Notes: generated by a model from the sequence alone, not told the origin. A stretch of 64,000 bases of DNA from an uncultured Tropicimonas sp. (GCA_947495685.1 CANLZY010000009.1:117454-181453), one strand, 5' to 3'; shown: positions 20,023 through 30,980, counted from the stretch's first letter. Program-made: numbers and translations.

Positions 20023-20831
20023 CGGATCACACGGCGCGATCTCCGCGCGGTCGCCATTTAACCACCACTTTCTCTCGCCGCGGGGCCTCCCGGTCCAAGG
20101 TCGGTATCTGGGGAATGCTCCCGTTCAATGCTTTCCATGTCAGAGTCCCGACAACTCTTTGACGCAAACGCCGCGGCTTCTTCCTAAGGTCCTTGGCGAT
20201 CAACGGTGATCCAGGTCGCGACGAGACACAGCTCGATTTGCCAGCATCAAGGACGAGCACTCTGGTTGAACAGCAGCCTTCGAGACTGACACTCCGGACG
20301 GCACCTGCAAGACAAGCCATGATAAGGACCAACGCTCGTGGCGTCGCAAGGCCCCCCACTGGAGCCGCAACGCCAATCTGCTTGGTTCGCCCAGACGCAG
20401 TTTGGTCTTGGACTATGTCGGGCACTTTCTCATTTTCGCGTCCGAAACAGCAGATCCCGGGCGAAATCCTTCTGTGGCGCCAGATGCGGCAAGACGTGCG
20501 CCCGGGGGTCCAGACAGGGCGAGCCTCGGGCGGTGTCTCGGCAAGATCACATGCCACGACGATTGACCTTGCGCGCACTTCAAGCGTCGCACATCGACGG
20601 AAGGCGTGCGCCGATGACGGGTTGGTCGAACGAACAGGTTCAAAGGGGTCAATCTCGGAATGCCGCTGGAATTGATACCTGAGAGGTGGTCTTGGATTTT
20701 TGACCAGTTTGGGGCCTAGAATAAGGTGTATTTTGGGTGCATCAGTCTGCTTGGCCGTGGCTTGTCAGATCTCGCCACTGGCACGTTCCACACCTTGCCG
20801 CTCCTTCGGCTCCGCTCCGCCTGAAGTCTTC

Positions 20832-20866
20832 TGAACACTGTTCACACGCCGGTGAACACGGTTCAC
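20832..20866. promoter_or_regulatory. Tandem palindromic operator-like sites TGAACACTGTTCA and GTGAACACGGTTCAC
   Basis: Two near-identical palindromes with 21-bp periodicity read directly. Confidence 0.45.
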
Positions 20867-21032
20867 GGAAACAGTTACGGCAACACCCGTCGCGCCTGTT
20901 GCAACCGTTGATCCAGCACCGTCCTGACGAACCGGATCAACATGCCGGGGAACTCGATTATCGGAGGGAGAAAATGCAGCCTCACCCCACCGCGTTTGAG
21001 ATTGCACGGTAGCGGGTCCATCCTGCTGATGA

Positions 21033-21290
21033 CCGCCACAGAGGGTACACAAAGCCGGGAGTGATCGCGGCACGGTCGAGCATAATTCTGGAAGGCAACT
21101 GACAGTCGATCACTGGATCAGGATCGTGTTTGTCCAGGTCCCACAGAACGTCAGCACTGTCAGCCCCGATGCGACCCCGTCCAACTGGCGCAACTACTGG
21201 GAGCGAAGTCGAGACTATCATTCGTTGATCCAATCGGCCCTCATCAAATCGAGCGCCCCTGACGAGGCGCTCGGCATTGCGAAGTTCTGA
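21033..21290 (+). pseudogene. Unidentified gene fragment (no start) ending ...RNYWERSRDYHSLIQSALIKSSAPDEALGIAKF*
   Basis: Open frame with protein-like composition, lacking an N-terminus. Confidence 0.35.
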
Positions 21291-21422
21291 TCCGGATGGC
21301 TGCCCGTTCGACATGACGCCTGCGCGGGCTCGGAGTGAGGCAATGCCCGGTTGAACCCGCCGTTGCCGTTTCGGAACGTGACGGGTCTCGGTATCCCGTC
21401 ACGTTGCGCCCCCCAACGTGGG

Positions 21423-23777
21423 TCAGGCGGCCCGGTTCTTCCAGGACGTCTCGGCACCACCCTTTTGGGTCTTGAAGGCACTCAGGGCATCGTTCAGGCG
21501 TCCGGCGTCTTCCTGCAAAACCGAACTTGCCGCCGAAACCTCCTCCGAGGCTGCCGCGTTGGCCTGCGTACTGGCGTCCAGGGTGTTCACGGCAATGTTG
21601 ATTTCGCCGATTCCGGTCGACTGCTGATCCATTGAGACCGCGACGTTTGCCATCTGCTCGCTGACCTGCTCGACGGCATTCACGATACGGTTAAGGGTTT
21701 CCTGGGTCCGCCCGACGTTCGCCACGCCTGCCGTAACCTTGTCGCGGGCTGTCGCGATCACCGCCGAGATATCACTGACCGCTTCTGTGGAGCGCTGCGC
21801 CAGGGATCGAACCTCTTGTGCCACCACCGCGAACCCTCGCCCGGCCTCGCCAGCACGGGCAGATTCCACGCCGGCGTTCAGGGCCAGGAGATTGATCTGA
21901 AAGGCGATGTCCTCGATGATTCCCGCAATGGACTCCATTCGCTTCGACGCGTCGTTGATCTCCGACAGGGCTGTCACCGACTCCTCGCTGACCGCGGCGC
22001 CCGAGCGGGCTGCCTCCGATGCCGTCTGGGCATCGGAATTGGCCTGTTTGACGTTTCCGGCAACCTGACGCACGCTGGAGGACATCTCCTCCAGTGCCGC
22101 GGACGTCTCTTCGAGCGACGCCGCGTTCTGTTCGGACCGGCGAGACATCTCGAAGGCCGCCGATTGAAGCTCCGTCGACTTGCCCGTCACGCTCTGCCCG
22201 CGTTCCGACAGCTCGCCGACCAGATTGCTCATGGCCTCCAGTGTCGTGTTCACGTCCGTCTGAAGTTGTGCGAACGCACCGTTGTAGGAGCCCGCCATTC
22301 GAACGGTCAGGTCACCCGACGCCATCGACTTGATGATCCGACCGGTTTCGGCGAGACCGCCTTCGACGTTCTCCAGCAGGAGATTGAACGAGTCACCCAG
22401 TTTGACAAGGCCATCCATATTGGTGTCCGACGTCAGCCTGACTGCAAAGTTTCCGTCCACGGCGGTCGCGATGACCGCGTCGAAATCGACCTGGAACTGC
22501 TCCATCTCTTCAAGCCGCTGCCGTTCGAGATCGGCCTGCCGCTTGGCATCCTGCGCCGCCAGTTTCTCCCGTTCGACCTGTTCGGCCTCCAAGGCACGCT
22601 CCCGCGCATCGGCCGCGGCCTTTTCTTCGGCAAGGGCTCTGGCTTCGAGCGCGTTGTCACGGAACACGACCAGGGCACGCGCCATTTCTCCCAATTCGTT
22701 TTGGCGATCCTGCCCCTCGATTTCGACCTCAAGATTGTCGCGGGCCAGTTCCGTCATCGTCACAACGGAGCGGTTCACGTTGTCTGACAGCATCCGACCG
22801 ATCCGGTAGGCCAGGAAGCCTGCGATAACCAGGCTGAGGACACCGAGGCCCTGGGTAAACAGTGTGACCTGTTTTATCACGGCGGATCCGTTCGCCCCCA
22901 GCGTGTTCTGCCGCGCTGCAACCTGATCGAGCAGCGCGTCGATGTCGGCGATGACATGGGGGCCTATCAAATCCATCTCGGCGTAGTGGGTGCTGCGTTC
23001 TTCGACGATCGCGTGAACCGTCTCGACTTCGGCGAGAAATCCCTGAATGCCCGTTGTCACCTCGCCCATCATCTCCTTGAGACCCGCATTCCGGAGAGAT
23101 GATTCCAGGTTTTTGCCACGCTCAAGCGCTGTGTTCAGGTGCTCCAGCGTTTCGTCATAACGCACGGTCTCCTGGCTCGCCAGGAAACCCTCGATCCCGA
23201 ACGCCGCGAGCAGAACAGCCTCTTGCACTGCCCTGGCGACAAAGCCTGTCTCGGCGTCGCCGCTGTTGCGTGCACTGACAGCCACTTCGGATAACGTCTT
23301 GCGCAGCGCCGGGCCGATCTCGTCGATCCTTTCGACCGACACATCATATTGCCCTTGCAGCTCTATGGTCGCCTCAAAGTGCGCCTGGTATTCGCCGATA
23401 TGCTCGTCGTTGTCGGCAAGCAGCGCCAACGCCTCTTCGTCGCCCTCTAACAGGGTCCGCAACTGGCGTTCGTTCTCCATCATGTTCTGGATGCTCGCAT
23501 CAACGGCATCACGATGTGTCTCGAGGCCCGACGTTCGATAGGCCAGTGCCGCAAGTTCCGCCTCCGAGACGTTCGCAGCGACAGCAGTCCCCGCCATGAA
23601 GTGTCGCGCCGTCTCCCGGTAGCCGTCGAACACGGCTGCGATGCGAGCGGTCGAAAGTACCGACACCGTGGCGATCAGCAAAAGCAGACCAACCACCAGG
23701 CCCATTCCAGCGTAGACCTGACGCCGGATCGTCCAATTGTTCCAGTTTCGAATGGATCTGACCAAGGGGAGAGGCAT
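21423..23777 (-). CDS. Methyl-accepting chemotaxis protein with HAMP domains
   Basis: Signalling-domain hairpin [39 protein letters not shown]-terminal TM and coiled coil; two HAMP-like segments. Confidence 0.95.
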   Translation of the reverse strand: MPLPLVRSIRNWNNWTIRRQVYAGMGLVVGLLLLIATVSVLSTARIAAVFDGYRETARHFMAGTAVAANVSEAELAALAYRTSGLETHRDAVDASIQNMMENERQLRTLLEGDEEALALLADNDEHIGEYQAHFEATIELQGQYDVSVERIDEIGPALRKTLSEVAVSARNSGDAETGFVARAVQEAVLLAAFGIEGFLASQETVRYDETLEHLNTALERGKNLESSLRNAGLKEMMGEVTTGIQGFLAEVETVHAIVEERSTHYAEMDLIGPHVIADIDALLDQVAARQNTLGANGSAVIKQVTLFTQGLGVLSLVIAGFLAYRIGRMLSDNVNRSVVTMTELARDNLEVEIEGQDRQNELGEMARALVVFRDNALEARALAEEKAAADARERALEAEQVEREKLAAQDAKRQADLERQRLEEMEQFQVDFDAVIATAVDGNFAVRLTSDTNMDGLVKLGDSFNLLLENVEGGLAETGRIIKSMASGDLTVRMAGSYNGAFAQLQTDVNTTLEAMSNLVGELSERGQSVTGKSTELQSAAFEMSRRSEQNAASLEETSAALEEMSSSVRQVAGNVKQANSDAQTASEAARSGAAVSEESVTALSEINDASKRMESIAGIIEDIAFQINLLALNAGVESARAGEAGRGFAVVAQEVRSLAQRSTEAVSDISAVIATARDKVTAGVANVGRTQETLNRIVNAVEQVSEQMANVAVSMDQQSTGIGEINIAVNTLDASTQANAAASEEVSAASSVLQEDAGRLNDALSAFKTQKGGAETSWKNRAA

Positions 23778-24202
23778 CGGCGGCGACCTTCCATGCTTTT
23801 TGCGTGCAAATCACCACTAGGGCGGGTTTCTTAAAACTTCCCAAATCGCCGGCAATTCTTGCTCCTTCGGGCCCAAATTCCGTTAAAACGGACGGCCTTC
23901 GCCCAATCCGACCCAATGTCGGACACTCGAAATCCAAATCCGCATCACAGACATGAACCGCTTCTGACCCCATGCTACCGGCGTGGTCGTCCGCGTCGAA
24001 TAACGTTGCTGAGGCTAGGCAACGCCCGCCCTTGGAACAGCGATGCAGTCGACGCGGCGGTTCCATCTTTCGCCCACCCCGGGGAAGGTTCGGGCTGATC
24101 CCAAGGTTCGCAATGCGGCCATCAAGTGGCCCCCAAACGGGTGACAGATTGATCGTTGACCTCCCGCCGGGCTTCGGTGTTTGCTGTATGGTACGCCCGG
24201 AG

Positions 24203-24967
24203 ATGGCCCTTACCGCCACGGACCCTCCGGCGTTTTCCCGTTTATCGAGGGCAGATCCCGTGCCCCACCAGCACCGCAGAGATATCGCGCGAGACTCGCT
24301 GCTGATGAAAAGTCTGCCTGACGAACACGTCGAAGCGTTGATCGCGAAATCCAGCTGGCACAGCTAGGATCGCGGGGAAACGCTGTTTCTTCACGGCGAA
24401 ATCGCACGTTCTATCCACATCGTCATCGACGGGTGGGTCAAACTGTTTCGGGTCGCCTCGAACGGCGGGGAGACGGGTGTGTCGGTCTTTACAAGGGGAG
24501 AGAGCTTCGGCGAGGCCGTTGCCTTTCGAAGCAAGAAATACCCGGTGTCCGGCGAGGCCGTCACCGCGTGCCATCTGCTCCAGATCCCGACCAGCGCGCT
24601 GCTTGAAATCATGCGCAAGGATCTGGACGTCAGCCTGTCGATCCTTGCCTCCACGTTCGCCCATCTGCATTCGCTCGTCGACCAGCTCGAACAGCTGAAG
24701 GCGCAGATGGGCGCCCAACGCCTGGCCGAGTTCCTGCTGGAGATCTGCGCGTGTGAGGCAAACAGCTGCGTGGTGACCTTGCCTTATGACAAGGTGCTGA
24801 TCGCCGGGCGTCTCGGGATGAAGCCGGAAAGCCTGTCGCGGGCCGTTGCCAAGCTCAAGGCGGTTGGGGTCAAGGTCGACCGAAACAGCGCGTCGATCGA
24901 AAGCATCGAACGACTGCGCGAGTTTGCGGTTTCCGATCCCGCGGACTCCTGGACCAAGGGCCGCTGA
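24203..24967 (+). pseudogene. Crp/Fnr-family (Dnr/NnrR-like) regulator interrupted by an in-frame TAG
   Basis: Same frame on both sides of TAG at 24365-24367: ...VEALIAKSSWHS*DRGETLFLHGEIARSIHIVIDGWVKLFRV...; cNMP-binding fold and C-terminal HTH (RLGMKPESLSRAVAKL). Confidence 0.75.
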
Positions 24968-25021
24968 GCCGCCGTGGCCTACGGTGACACGGTGCGTGAG
25001 GGCTGGCGAGGCCCGCCCAGG

Positions 25022-25411
25022 TCAGCCAACAGGCCTGAGCCCTGAGCGAAGCGCGACCAGCGCGGCGATGATCCAGAAGGCCAGCCGCACGAGCATCGCC
25101 AGAAGCGTGCGCGGCTCCCAGGCGCTGCCTGCAAGGATCATCGCGACGAGGATACCCAGCATGAGTGCAATGGCGACGGCAATCGCGCGGGAAAGCGGTC
25201 CGGCCCAGGCGCGCCGACGGATGATCCCTGCGCCAGCCACCACATAGGCCAGTCCGGACAGCGCGTTGAACCAGACCACGGGCCGGACAATGTCGCCCGC
25301 TGCGTCTTGAACAGACTGCGGCCCCAGGAGCACCGCGCCGCCCGACAGGACGGTCACGGCCCCAAATGCAATCGCGGCACCGCCGATCAGACTGTGCAAA
25401 CGCATTTTCAT
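25022..25411 (-). CDS. Small multi-span membrane protein of unknown function
   Basis: Start MKMRLHSLIGGAAIAFGAVTVLSGG; about four hydrophobic segments; downstream of norF. Confidence 0.6.
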   Translation of the reverse strand: MKMRLHSLIGGAAIAFGAVTVLSGGAVLLGPQSVQDAAGDIVRPVVWFNALSGLAYVVAGAGIIRRRAWAGPLSRAIAVAIALMLGILVAMILAGSAWEPRTLLAMLVRLAFWIIAALVALRSGLRPVG

Positions 25412-25457
25412 CCCCTTGTCTTGATCCCGCAAAAGGGTCGCTTCCGCGCGGGAGGTT

Positions 25458-25730
25458 TCAGGTGGTGGCTGCCGGGACCAGGTAAAGCCCGAGCAGAAGC
25501 AGGCAGTAGACGCCGAGCACCCAGTTGAAGCCGGTGCGCCATGACGGCGCTTGCCACAGTCCAAGGTAGCGCGACAGGATCACGCGCGCCTTGATCCAGG
25601 CAAGGAACAGGATGGCGACACCCATCACCGTGGGCGCCGCGTCGAGAGACACGAGGGCGGCGATGGCGGTCGAGGCAGCGCTCAGGAGGATGAGGACGCA
25701 CCAGGCACGGGTCAACGGTGTCATTTCCAC
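25458..25730 (-). CDS. norF: NorF-like nitric oxide reductase accessory protein (cytochrome c oxidase subunit IV-like)
   Basis: 90 aa, three hydrophobic segments, position after norE. Confidence 0.8.
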   Translation of the reverse strand: MEMTPLTRAWCVLILLSAASTAIAALVSLDAAPTVMGVAILFLAWIKARVILSRYLGLWQAPSWRTGFNWVLGVYCLLLLGLYLVPAATT

Positions 25731-25736
25731 GTCCCC

Positions 25737-26306
25737 TCAGGCAAGCAGGTAGATCACGGGAAAGAGCAGCACCCAGACGAGGTCGACCATGTGCCAGAAG
25801 GCGGCGCCGACCTCGATCGTGTGCGCATCGTCCCAGATCGCGACCAGACCGAGGATGAGGATCCCCGCGATGACGTGGGCGGCGTGAAATCCGGTGAGAA
25901 GATAGTAGAACATGAAGAAGGGATGGGTTTCGACGCTGATCCCCTGTGCCGCCTTGTCTGCGTATTCGATGCCCTTGATCCAGAGGAACACCGTTCCAAG
26001 CAGCATCGCGCCAACCAGGTGCCAGCGGGCAATCGCCCGGCGTCCCGCCTGTCGCAGGTGCAGGGCGCGGGCGGCCAGGAAGCCGCTTGTGACCAGCACC
26101 ACGGTATTGAGAGCCGCCCCGGTGCGATGCAGGTGATCCTGCGCCTCGGCAAAGCCTGCCGGGTCTGTGATCCGCACCGACAGGAAGGCCGCAAGCCCGG
26201 CGCCGAACACCAGCAGCTCGCTGACAATGAGCACCCACATGAGAAGCTCGCCCGGCAACTCGTCCAGTGCGTTGGGCGGCGTGGGCCGGGTTTGCGGCTC
26301 GCTCAT
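25737..26306 (-). CDS. norE: NorE-like, cytochrome c oxidase subunit III family
   Basis: PGELLMWVLIVSELLVFGAGLAAFL...YYLLTGFHAAHVIAGILILG; start MSEPQTRPTPPNALDE inside the longer track ORF. Confidence 0.88.
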   Translation of the reverse strand: MSEPQTRPTPPNALDELPGELLMWVLIVSELLVFGAGLAAFLSVRITDPAGFAEAQDHLHRTGAALNTVVLVTSGFLAARALHLRQAGRRAIARWHLVGAMLLGTVFLWIKGIEYADKAAQGISVETHPFFMFYYLLTGFHAAHVIAGILILGLVAIWDDAHTIEVGAAFWHMVDLVWVLLFPVIYLLA

Positions 26307-26308
26307 GC

Positions 26309-28246
26309 TCAGGCGCCTACCAGGTGTCGATAGATCTGGGGAAGCGCCTGCGTGAGCTTGTCGGGGTCGGGAATGACCGCGAAGCCACCCTGCCCGAAGA
26401 GACGCGGGAACCAGCTCTTGGCGGTCTTGTCCACGGCAACGCCAAACACCGATTGTCCGGCGCGGCGCGCCTCGCGCACGGCCATCCGGGTATCCTCGAT
26501 GCCGTGGCGGCCCTCGTAGTGATCCAGGTCGTTGGGCTTGCCGTCGGTGATGACCAGCAGCAGCTTGCGTTTGCGCGACTGTTGAGCCAGTTCGGCGCTG
26601 ACATGGCGGATGGCGGCCCCCATCCGGGTGTAGAAACCGGGTTTCAGCCCGCCGATCCGTTCCTCGACAATGCGCGACATCGGCTCGTCGAAGCGCTTGC
26701 AATTCTGCACGTACACCCGGTGCCGCTTGAGCGAGGAGAAGGCGTTGATGGCAAAAGTGTCGCCGCAGGCATCCAGCCCCCAGGCCATCGCATCCAGTGC
26801 CTCGCGCTCGATGTCGATCACCGCGCGGCCGCACACCGCGCTTTCGGTCGAGCGGGACACATCCAGCAGGATCGAAACGGCCAGATCGCGGGCTTCCGGA
26901 CGTGTCTGGGTCCAGATCCTCTGGTTCCCCTGCCCGGTTGCCCTCCAGTCGACCTGGGCGCGCACGGTGGCATCGAGATCGAGCGCATCGCCGTCAAGGT
27001 GCCCGCGGGTTGTCACCCGACCGGGCCGCAAGGCCTCGAACTGACGTTTCACCGACCGGATGCGCCGCGCGGTGCGCGGGTCCTTGGCGTAATCCTCGTA
27101 TGCTTCCTGCGCGTCCGCGGTGCTGGCAAGCACACAGACATGGTCCGGCAGGTAGGCACCCGTGCGGGCGTCCCATTCAGGATAGGTCAGTTTGGCCGAC
27201 AGGCGTTCCCGGTCCACATCCTCGGGCGCCAGGTCGAGGTGAAGCTTCAACCGCGTGGCCGGTGCCTTGGAGATCTGCCCGAGGCCAATCTCGTCCTGAT
27301 CCTCCGCCGCCTTCCTGGCATTGTCATTGTCGTCGTCATCGACCCGACGGTTGAGGTTCAGGAACTCTGCCCAGCTCAGGATGGCCTCGAACTTGTGCAG
27401 GATCAGGCTGTCCTGTCGTTCCGCCTGATCCGCCTGCCGGCGTTGGGCGCGCAGCGTCTTGTCGCCGGCTTCCTCGGGCGTGCCGTCGGTATCGCGCGTT
27501 TCCACCTCGTCCCCGGCGGAGAAGACGACCTCGCGCAGATCCGGCCACAGCGGGACGGGTCGGAAGGGGCGATATCCGCGCGGGGCCGTGATGTCTGAAA
27601 ACGTACCAGTCGCCATGGCGTCTTGAAACGCCTTCGCCTCGGGCGACAGAATGGCCGGATCGCCGAGCATGTGCCGCAGGAGCATCTCCATGTGGGCCTC
27701 GACAGGCGGCAACGCGGGATTGGGACGTTGATGCAATGTGCCCTGACTCAGCGCGGCATAGAGGTCGCGCAGGCCGGGGGCGGCATCGAGTGCGGACTGC
27801 ACCATGACCTGGCCCGCCTGAAGGGTCCGCAAGTCGGCGCGCAGCGGGTCGGCTTCGGCGATGCGGTCAGGGGCATGGGCGACGGCTGCTGCCAGCCAGA
27901 GGTAGAGCGCGGCATTGGCCTCGCGTGTCGGGAACACGGCCAGTCGCGCCGGGAGACGCAGGATTTCACCGTCAAAGCTCGCCCGAGGCGTGGTTTCGAC
28001 CTCGGTGCCAAGACGGCGCAGAAAACTCAACCGATGACGGGACACCTCGTCGGAGATTGACCGCAGCTCGACGGAATGGCTGCCCCCCAACCCCCGGAAC
28101 AGGACGGCCAGCCGCCCTGATACCTCGGAGAGGTCGACCGCGGCACCGTGATGCACCTCGGGCGCATCGAGGCGGCTGGCGAAGGCGTGCCACAGTTTGC
28201 CGACGGTTTCCTCGGGTTCCCACGGCTCGAAGTCGATCCTGGCCAT
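26309..28246 (-). CDS. norD: NorD, VWA-domain protein for nitric oxide reductase activation
   Basis: VSILLDVSRSTES MIDAS motif, C-terminal FGVAVDKTAKSWFPRLFGQGGFAVIPDPDKL; follows norQ. Confidence 0.92.
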   Translation of the reverse strand: MARIDFEPWEPEETVGKLWHAFASRLDAPEVHHGAAVDLSEVSGRLAVLFRGLGGSHSVELRSISDEVSRHRLSFLRRLGTEVETTPRASFDGEILRLPARLAVFPTREANAALYLWLAAAVAHAPDRIAEADPLRADLRTLQAGQVMVQSALDAAPGLRDLYAALSQGTLHQRPNPALPPVEAHMEMLLRHMLGDPAILSPEAKAFQDAMATGTFSDITAPRGYRPFRPVPLWPDLREVVFSAGDEVETRDTDGTPEEAGDKTLRAQRRQADQAERQDSLILHKFEAILSWAEFLNLNRRVDDDDNDNARKAAEDQDEIGLGQISKAPATRLKLHLDLAPEDVDRERLSAKLTYPEWDARTGAYLPDHVCVLASTADAQEAYEDYAKDPRTARRIRSVKRQFEALRPGRVTTRGHLDGDALDLDATVRAQVDWRATGQGNQRIWTQTRPEARDLAVSILLDVSRSTESAVCGRAVIDIEREALDAMAWGLDACGDTFAINAFSSLKRHRVYVQNCKRFDEPMSRIVEERIGGLKPGFYTRMGAAIRHVSAELAQQSRKRKLLLVITDGKPNDLDHYEGRHGIEDTRMAVREARRAGQSVFGVAVDKTAKSWFPRLFGQGGFAVIPDPDKLTQALPQIYRHLVGA

Positions 28247-28255
28247 CGGGCGGCC

Positions 28256-29077
28256 CTATCCGAACACGGCCGTGACGAGGTCGAGCAGCCCGCGCTTGAC
28301 GTCCTCGTCGTCGGTCAGCGGTTCGATCATGGCCGCGAGAATGGCCCGTTCGACGCCCATGCCCTGCTGGATCAGCGTGGCGGCATAGACGACCAGACGG
28401 GTCGAGACGCCTTCCTCCAGATCCTGCCCCTTGAGCGCGCGCAGCTTGCCCGCCAGTCGGACAAGCGAGCGTACCTGATCCTCGCCGAGTCCGCTTTCCT
28501 GCACCACGACCTGCACTTCCAGGTCGGGCTTGGGGAAGTCGAACGCGACGGAGAGAAACCGCTGACGGGTGGAAGGCTTCAGGGTTTTCAGGATGTTCTG
28601 ATAGCCGGGGTTATAGGAGGCGACGAGCATGAAGCCCGGCGCCGCCTCCAGTTCCTCACCCGTGCGATCGATGGGAAGGATGCGTCGGTCATCCGTAAGT
28701 GGGTGCAATACGACAGTGACATCCTTGCGCGCCTCCACCACCTCGTCGAGATAGCAGATCGCCCCCTCGCGCACCGCCCGGGTGAGCGGGCCGTCTACCC
28801 AGATCGTCTCGCCACCCTTGAGCAGGTAGCGCCCGATCAGGTCGGCTGCGGCCAGATCGTCATGGCAGGCAACCGTATACAGCTTGCGGCCCAGCCGCCC
28901 TGCCATGTGGGAGACAAAGCGGGTCTTGCCGCAGCCTGTCGGCCCTTTCAGCAGGACCGGCAGGCCGTTTGCATGGGCTGCCGCGAAGACCGCGCATTCG
29001 TCGGACTGTGGCAGGTAGAAGGGGGCATTGGCCGCCCCCTCCGTTTGATGTGTCATGGAACCATCCATCTCGATCAC
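28256..29077 (-). CDS. norQ: NorQ, MoxR-type AAA ATPase
   Basis: GPTGCGKTRFVSHMAGRLGR Walker A; CYLDEVVEARKDVTVVLHPLTDDRR. Confidence 0.93.
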   Translation of the reverse strand: MIEMDGSMTHQTEGAANAPFYLPQSDECAVFAAAHANGLPVLLKGPTGCGKTRFVSHMAGRLGRKLYTVACHDDLAAADLIGRYLLKGGETIWVDGPLTRAVREGAICYLDEVVEARKDVTVVLHPLTDDRRILPIDRTGEELEAAPGFMLVASYNPGYQNILKTLKPSTRQRFLSVAFDFPKPDLEVQVVVQESGLGEDQVRSLVRLAGKLRALKGQDLEEGVSTRLVVYAATLIQQGMGVERAILAAMIEPLTDDEDVKRGLLDLVTAVFG

Positions 29078-30444
29078 TCTGCCGGTACTTCAGCTGTTTC
29101 ACCGGACTCGATGACCTCCTTGCGGGGCATCCAGATGGCGTAGATGAACAGCAGCGCGCCAAGCACCACGGCAATGCCGGAGCCAAAGCGCATCCAGTAG
29201 AACAGCGCCAGCTGATCCTGCACGTCCATGAAGTACTCGCCATTCACCCGTTGCAGGTGGGTTTGCAGCGTTCCGGCGAAGGTCAGCACGAAGGTCATGA
29301 AGGTCATGCCACCGGCCATCAGCCAGAAGGACGCCATGTTGAGCACCTGGTTGTAGGGATCGCGGCCCTTCAGGATCGGCATGGCATAGGTGAAGACGGC
29401 GAGGTTCAGCGAGACATAGGCACCAAAGAAGGCCAGGTGCCCGTGGGCGGCGGTGATCTGCGTGCCATGGGTGAAAAAGTTCACCCCGTGCAGCGTGTGC
29501 AGGAAGCCCCAGACGCCGGCGCCGAAGAAGGCCAGCGTGGCGCAGCCGAGCGACCACAGCAGCGCGGCCTTGTTCGGATGATCCCGGCGCCCCTTCCAGA
29601 CCATGACGAAGGCAAAGGCCATCATCGCGAAGAACGGGACAACTTCGAGCGCGGAGAAGATCGAGCCGATCCACTGCCAGTAACCCGGCGTGCCGATCCA
29701 GTAGTAGTGGTGCCCGGTGCCGAGGATGCCGGAGAAGAGCGCGGCGGCGACGATGACATAGAGCCATTTCTCGACGATCTCGCGGTCCACGCCAGTCAGC
29801 TTGAGCATCAGGAAGGCCAGGATCGACGCCATGATCAGCTCCCACACGCCTTCGACCCAGAGGTGCACGATGTACCACCAGTATTGCTTGTCGAGGCTGA
29901 GGTTCTCCGGATTGTAGAACGAGAACAGGAACAGCAGCGCCAGCCCCCAGAGGCCGAGCAGCAGGATGTTGGAGATCGCCGTCTTCTTGCCCTGCAGAAC
30001 CGTCATGGAGACGTTGAAGAGGAAGATCAGCGCAGCCACGACGATGCCGAGCTTGACCCATTTGGGTTGCTCGATGAACTCGCGGCCTTCCTTGCCGAGC
30101 AGCCAGTTGCCCTCGAACAGGTTGAACGTGTAGGTCACGACCACGCCCAGCGTTCCGACCACGAGGATCAGGAGTTGCAGGTAGGCGAGCTTGGTCGAAT
30201 AGATCTCTCGCTCGGCCTCTTCCGGGATCAGGAAATAGGCCGCGCCGAAGAAGCCGCAGATCAGCCAGACAATCAGCGAATTGGTGTGCAGCATCCGCAT
30301 GATGTTGAACGGCATCAACTCGCTGAGGAAGTTGGGCGAGACGTAGACCCAGCCCAGCACGAGCCCCATGGTGACCTGTACCGCAAAGAGTCCCATCGCG
30401 ACCGCGAAATAGGCCAGGGCGATTTTCTGTGATTGGTATTTCAT
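29074..30444 (-). CDS. norB: Nitric oxide reductase subunit B (cNorB)
   Basis: Haem-copper oxidase fold, WWYIVHLWVEGVWELIMASILAFLML, GTGHHYYWIGTPGYWQWIGSIFSALE, GHLAFFGAYVSLNLAVF. Confidence 0.96.
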   Translation of the reverse strand: MKYQSQKIALAYFAVAMGLFAVQVTMGLVLGWVYVSPNFLSELMPFNIMRMLHTNSLIVWLICGFFGAAYFLIPEEAEREIYSTKLAYLQLLILVVGTLGVVVTYTFNLFEGNWLLGKEGREFIEQPKWVKLGIVVAALIFLFNVSMTVLQGKKTAISNILLLGLWGLALLFLFSFYNPENLSLDKQYWWYIVHLWVEGVWELIMASILAFLMLKLTGVDREIVEKWLYVIVAAALFSGILGTGHHYYWIGTPGYWQWIGSIFSALEVVPFFAMMAFAFVMVWKGRRDHPNKAALLWSLGCATLAFFGAGVWGFLHTLHGVNFFTHGTQITAAHGHLAFFGAYVSLNLAVFTYAMPILKGRDPYNQVLNMASFWLMAGGMTFMTFVLTFAGTLQTHLQRVNGEYFMDVQDQLALFYWMRFGSGIAVVLGALLFIYAIWMPRKEVIESGETAEVPAE

Positions 30445-30464
30445 TTTTCTGTCCTCTCGGTCCC

Positions 30465-30917
30465 TCAGCCGGCGTCGTTCGGCGGCCAGCCCTGGGCGTC
30501 GATGTGGTCGGTCCAGATCAGGAAGTTGCTGAGGTCACGGATTTCTTCTTCCGTGAGGTTGAAGTTCGGCATCTGGCGGCGGCCCTCGATGCCTGTCGGC
30601 ATGGCTTCCATCCACCCTTTCAAGGTTTCGAAAGCGGCCTCCGGGTCGTCCAGCACGCCCCAGCGGGTCATGACGTTGCCGACCTCGGGGGCAAAATAGG
30701 CCCCCTCGCCCAGGATCGTGTGGCAGTTGATGCAGGCGTGCTTTTCCCACACGCGCTTGCCCGCCGCCACGCTTTCGGTGAGCGTGTTTTTGTCCGTGGA
30801 ATGGTTGACGATATAGAGATGTGAGTGGACCGAGAGGCCCACGAAGATGAGGATGAAGAACAATGACCCGCCATAGAAGATATTGCGGGCCATGCTTTTG
30901 GTCATGACTTCGCGCAT
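30465..30917 (-). CDS. norC: Nitric oxide reductase subunit C (cytochrome c)
   Basis: Haem motif KHACINCHTILGEGAYFAPEVGNVM; N-terminal TM; start within track ORF at MREVMTKSMARN. Confidence 0.94.
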   Translation of the reverse strand: MREVMTKSMARNIFYGGSLFFILIFVGLSVHSHLYIVNHSTDKNTLTESVAAGKRVWEKHACINCHTILGEGAYFAPEVGNVMTRWGVLDDPEAAFETLKGWMEAMPTGIEGRRQMPNFNLTEEEIRDLSNFLIWTDHIDAQGWPPNDAG

Positions 30918-30980
30918 TGCGCGCTCCTTTGCGAAGCGTTGGTGATGCAACGAAGATGAGAGGTTCGGGGCCGACACGCC

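Noticed and set aside
20027-20578. 183-aa minus-strand ORF
   Set aside because: Composition and lack of motifs suggest a chance frame in decayed DNA
24365-24367. TAG read as pyrrolysine
   Set aside because: No pyl genes or MttB-type protein in the window and the context suits a lost Gln codon; nonsense mutation is simpler
28969-30432. 487-aa plus-strand ORF
   Set aside because: Antisense to norB, biased composition
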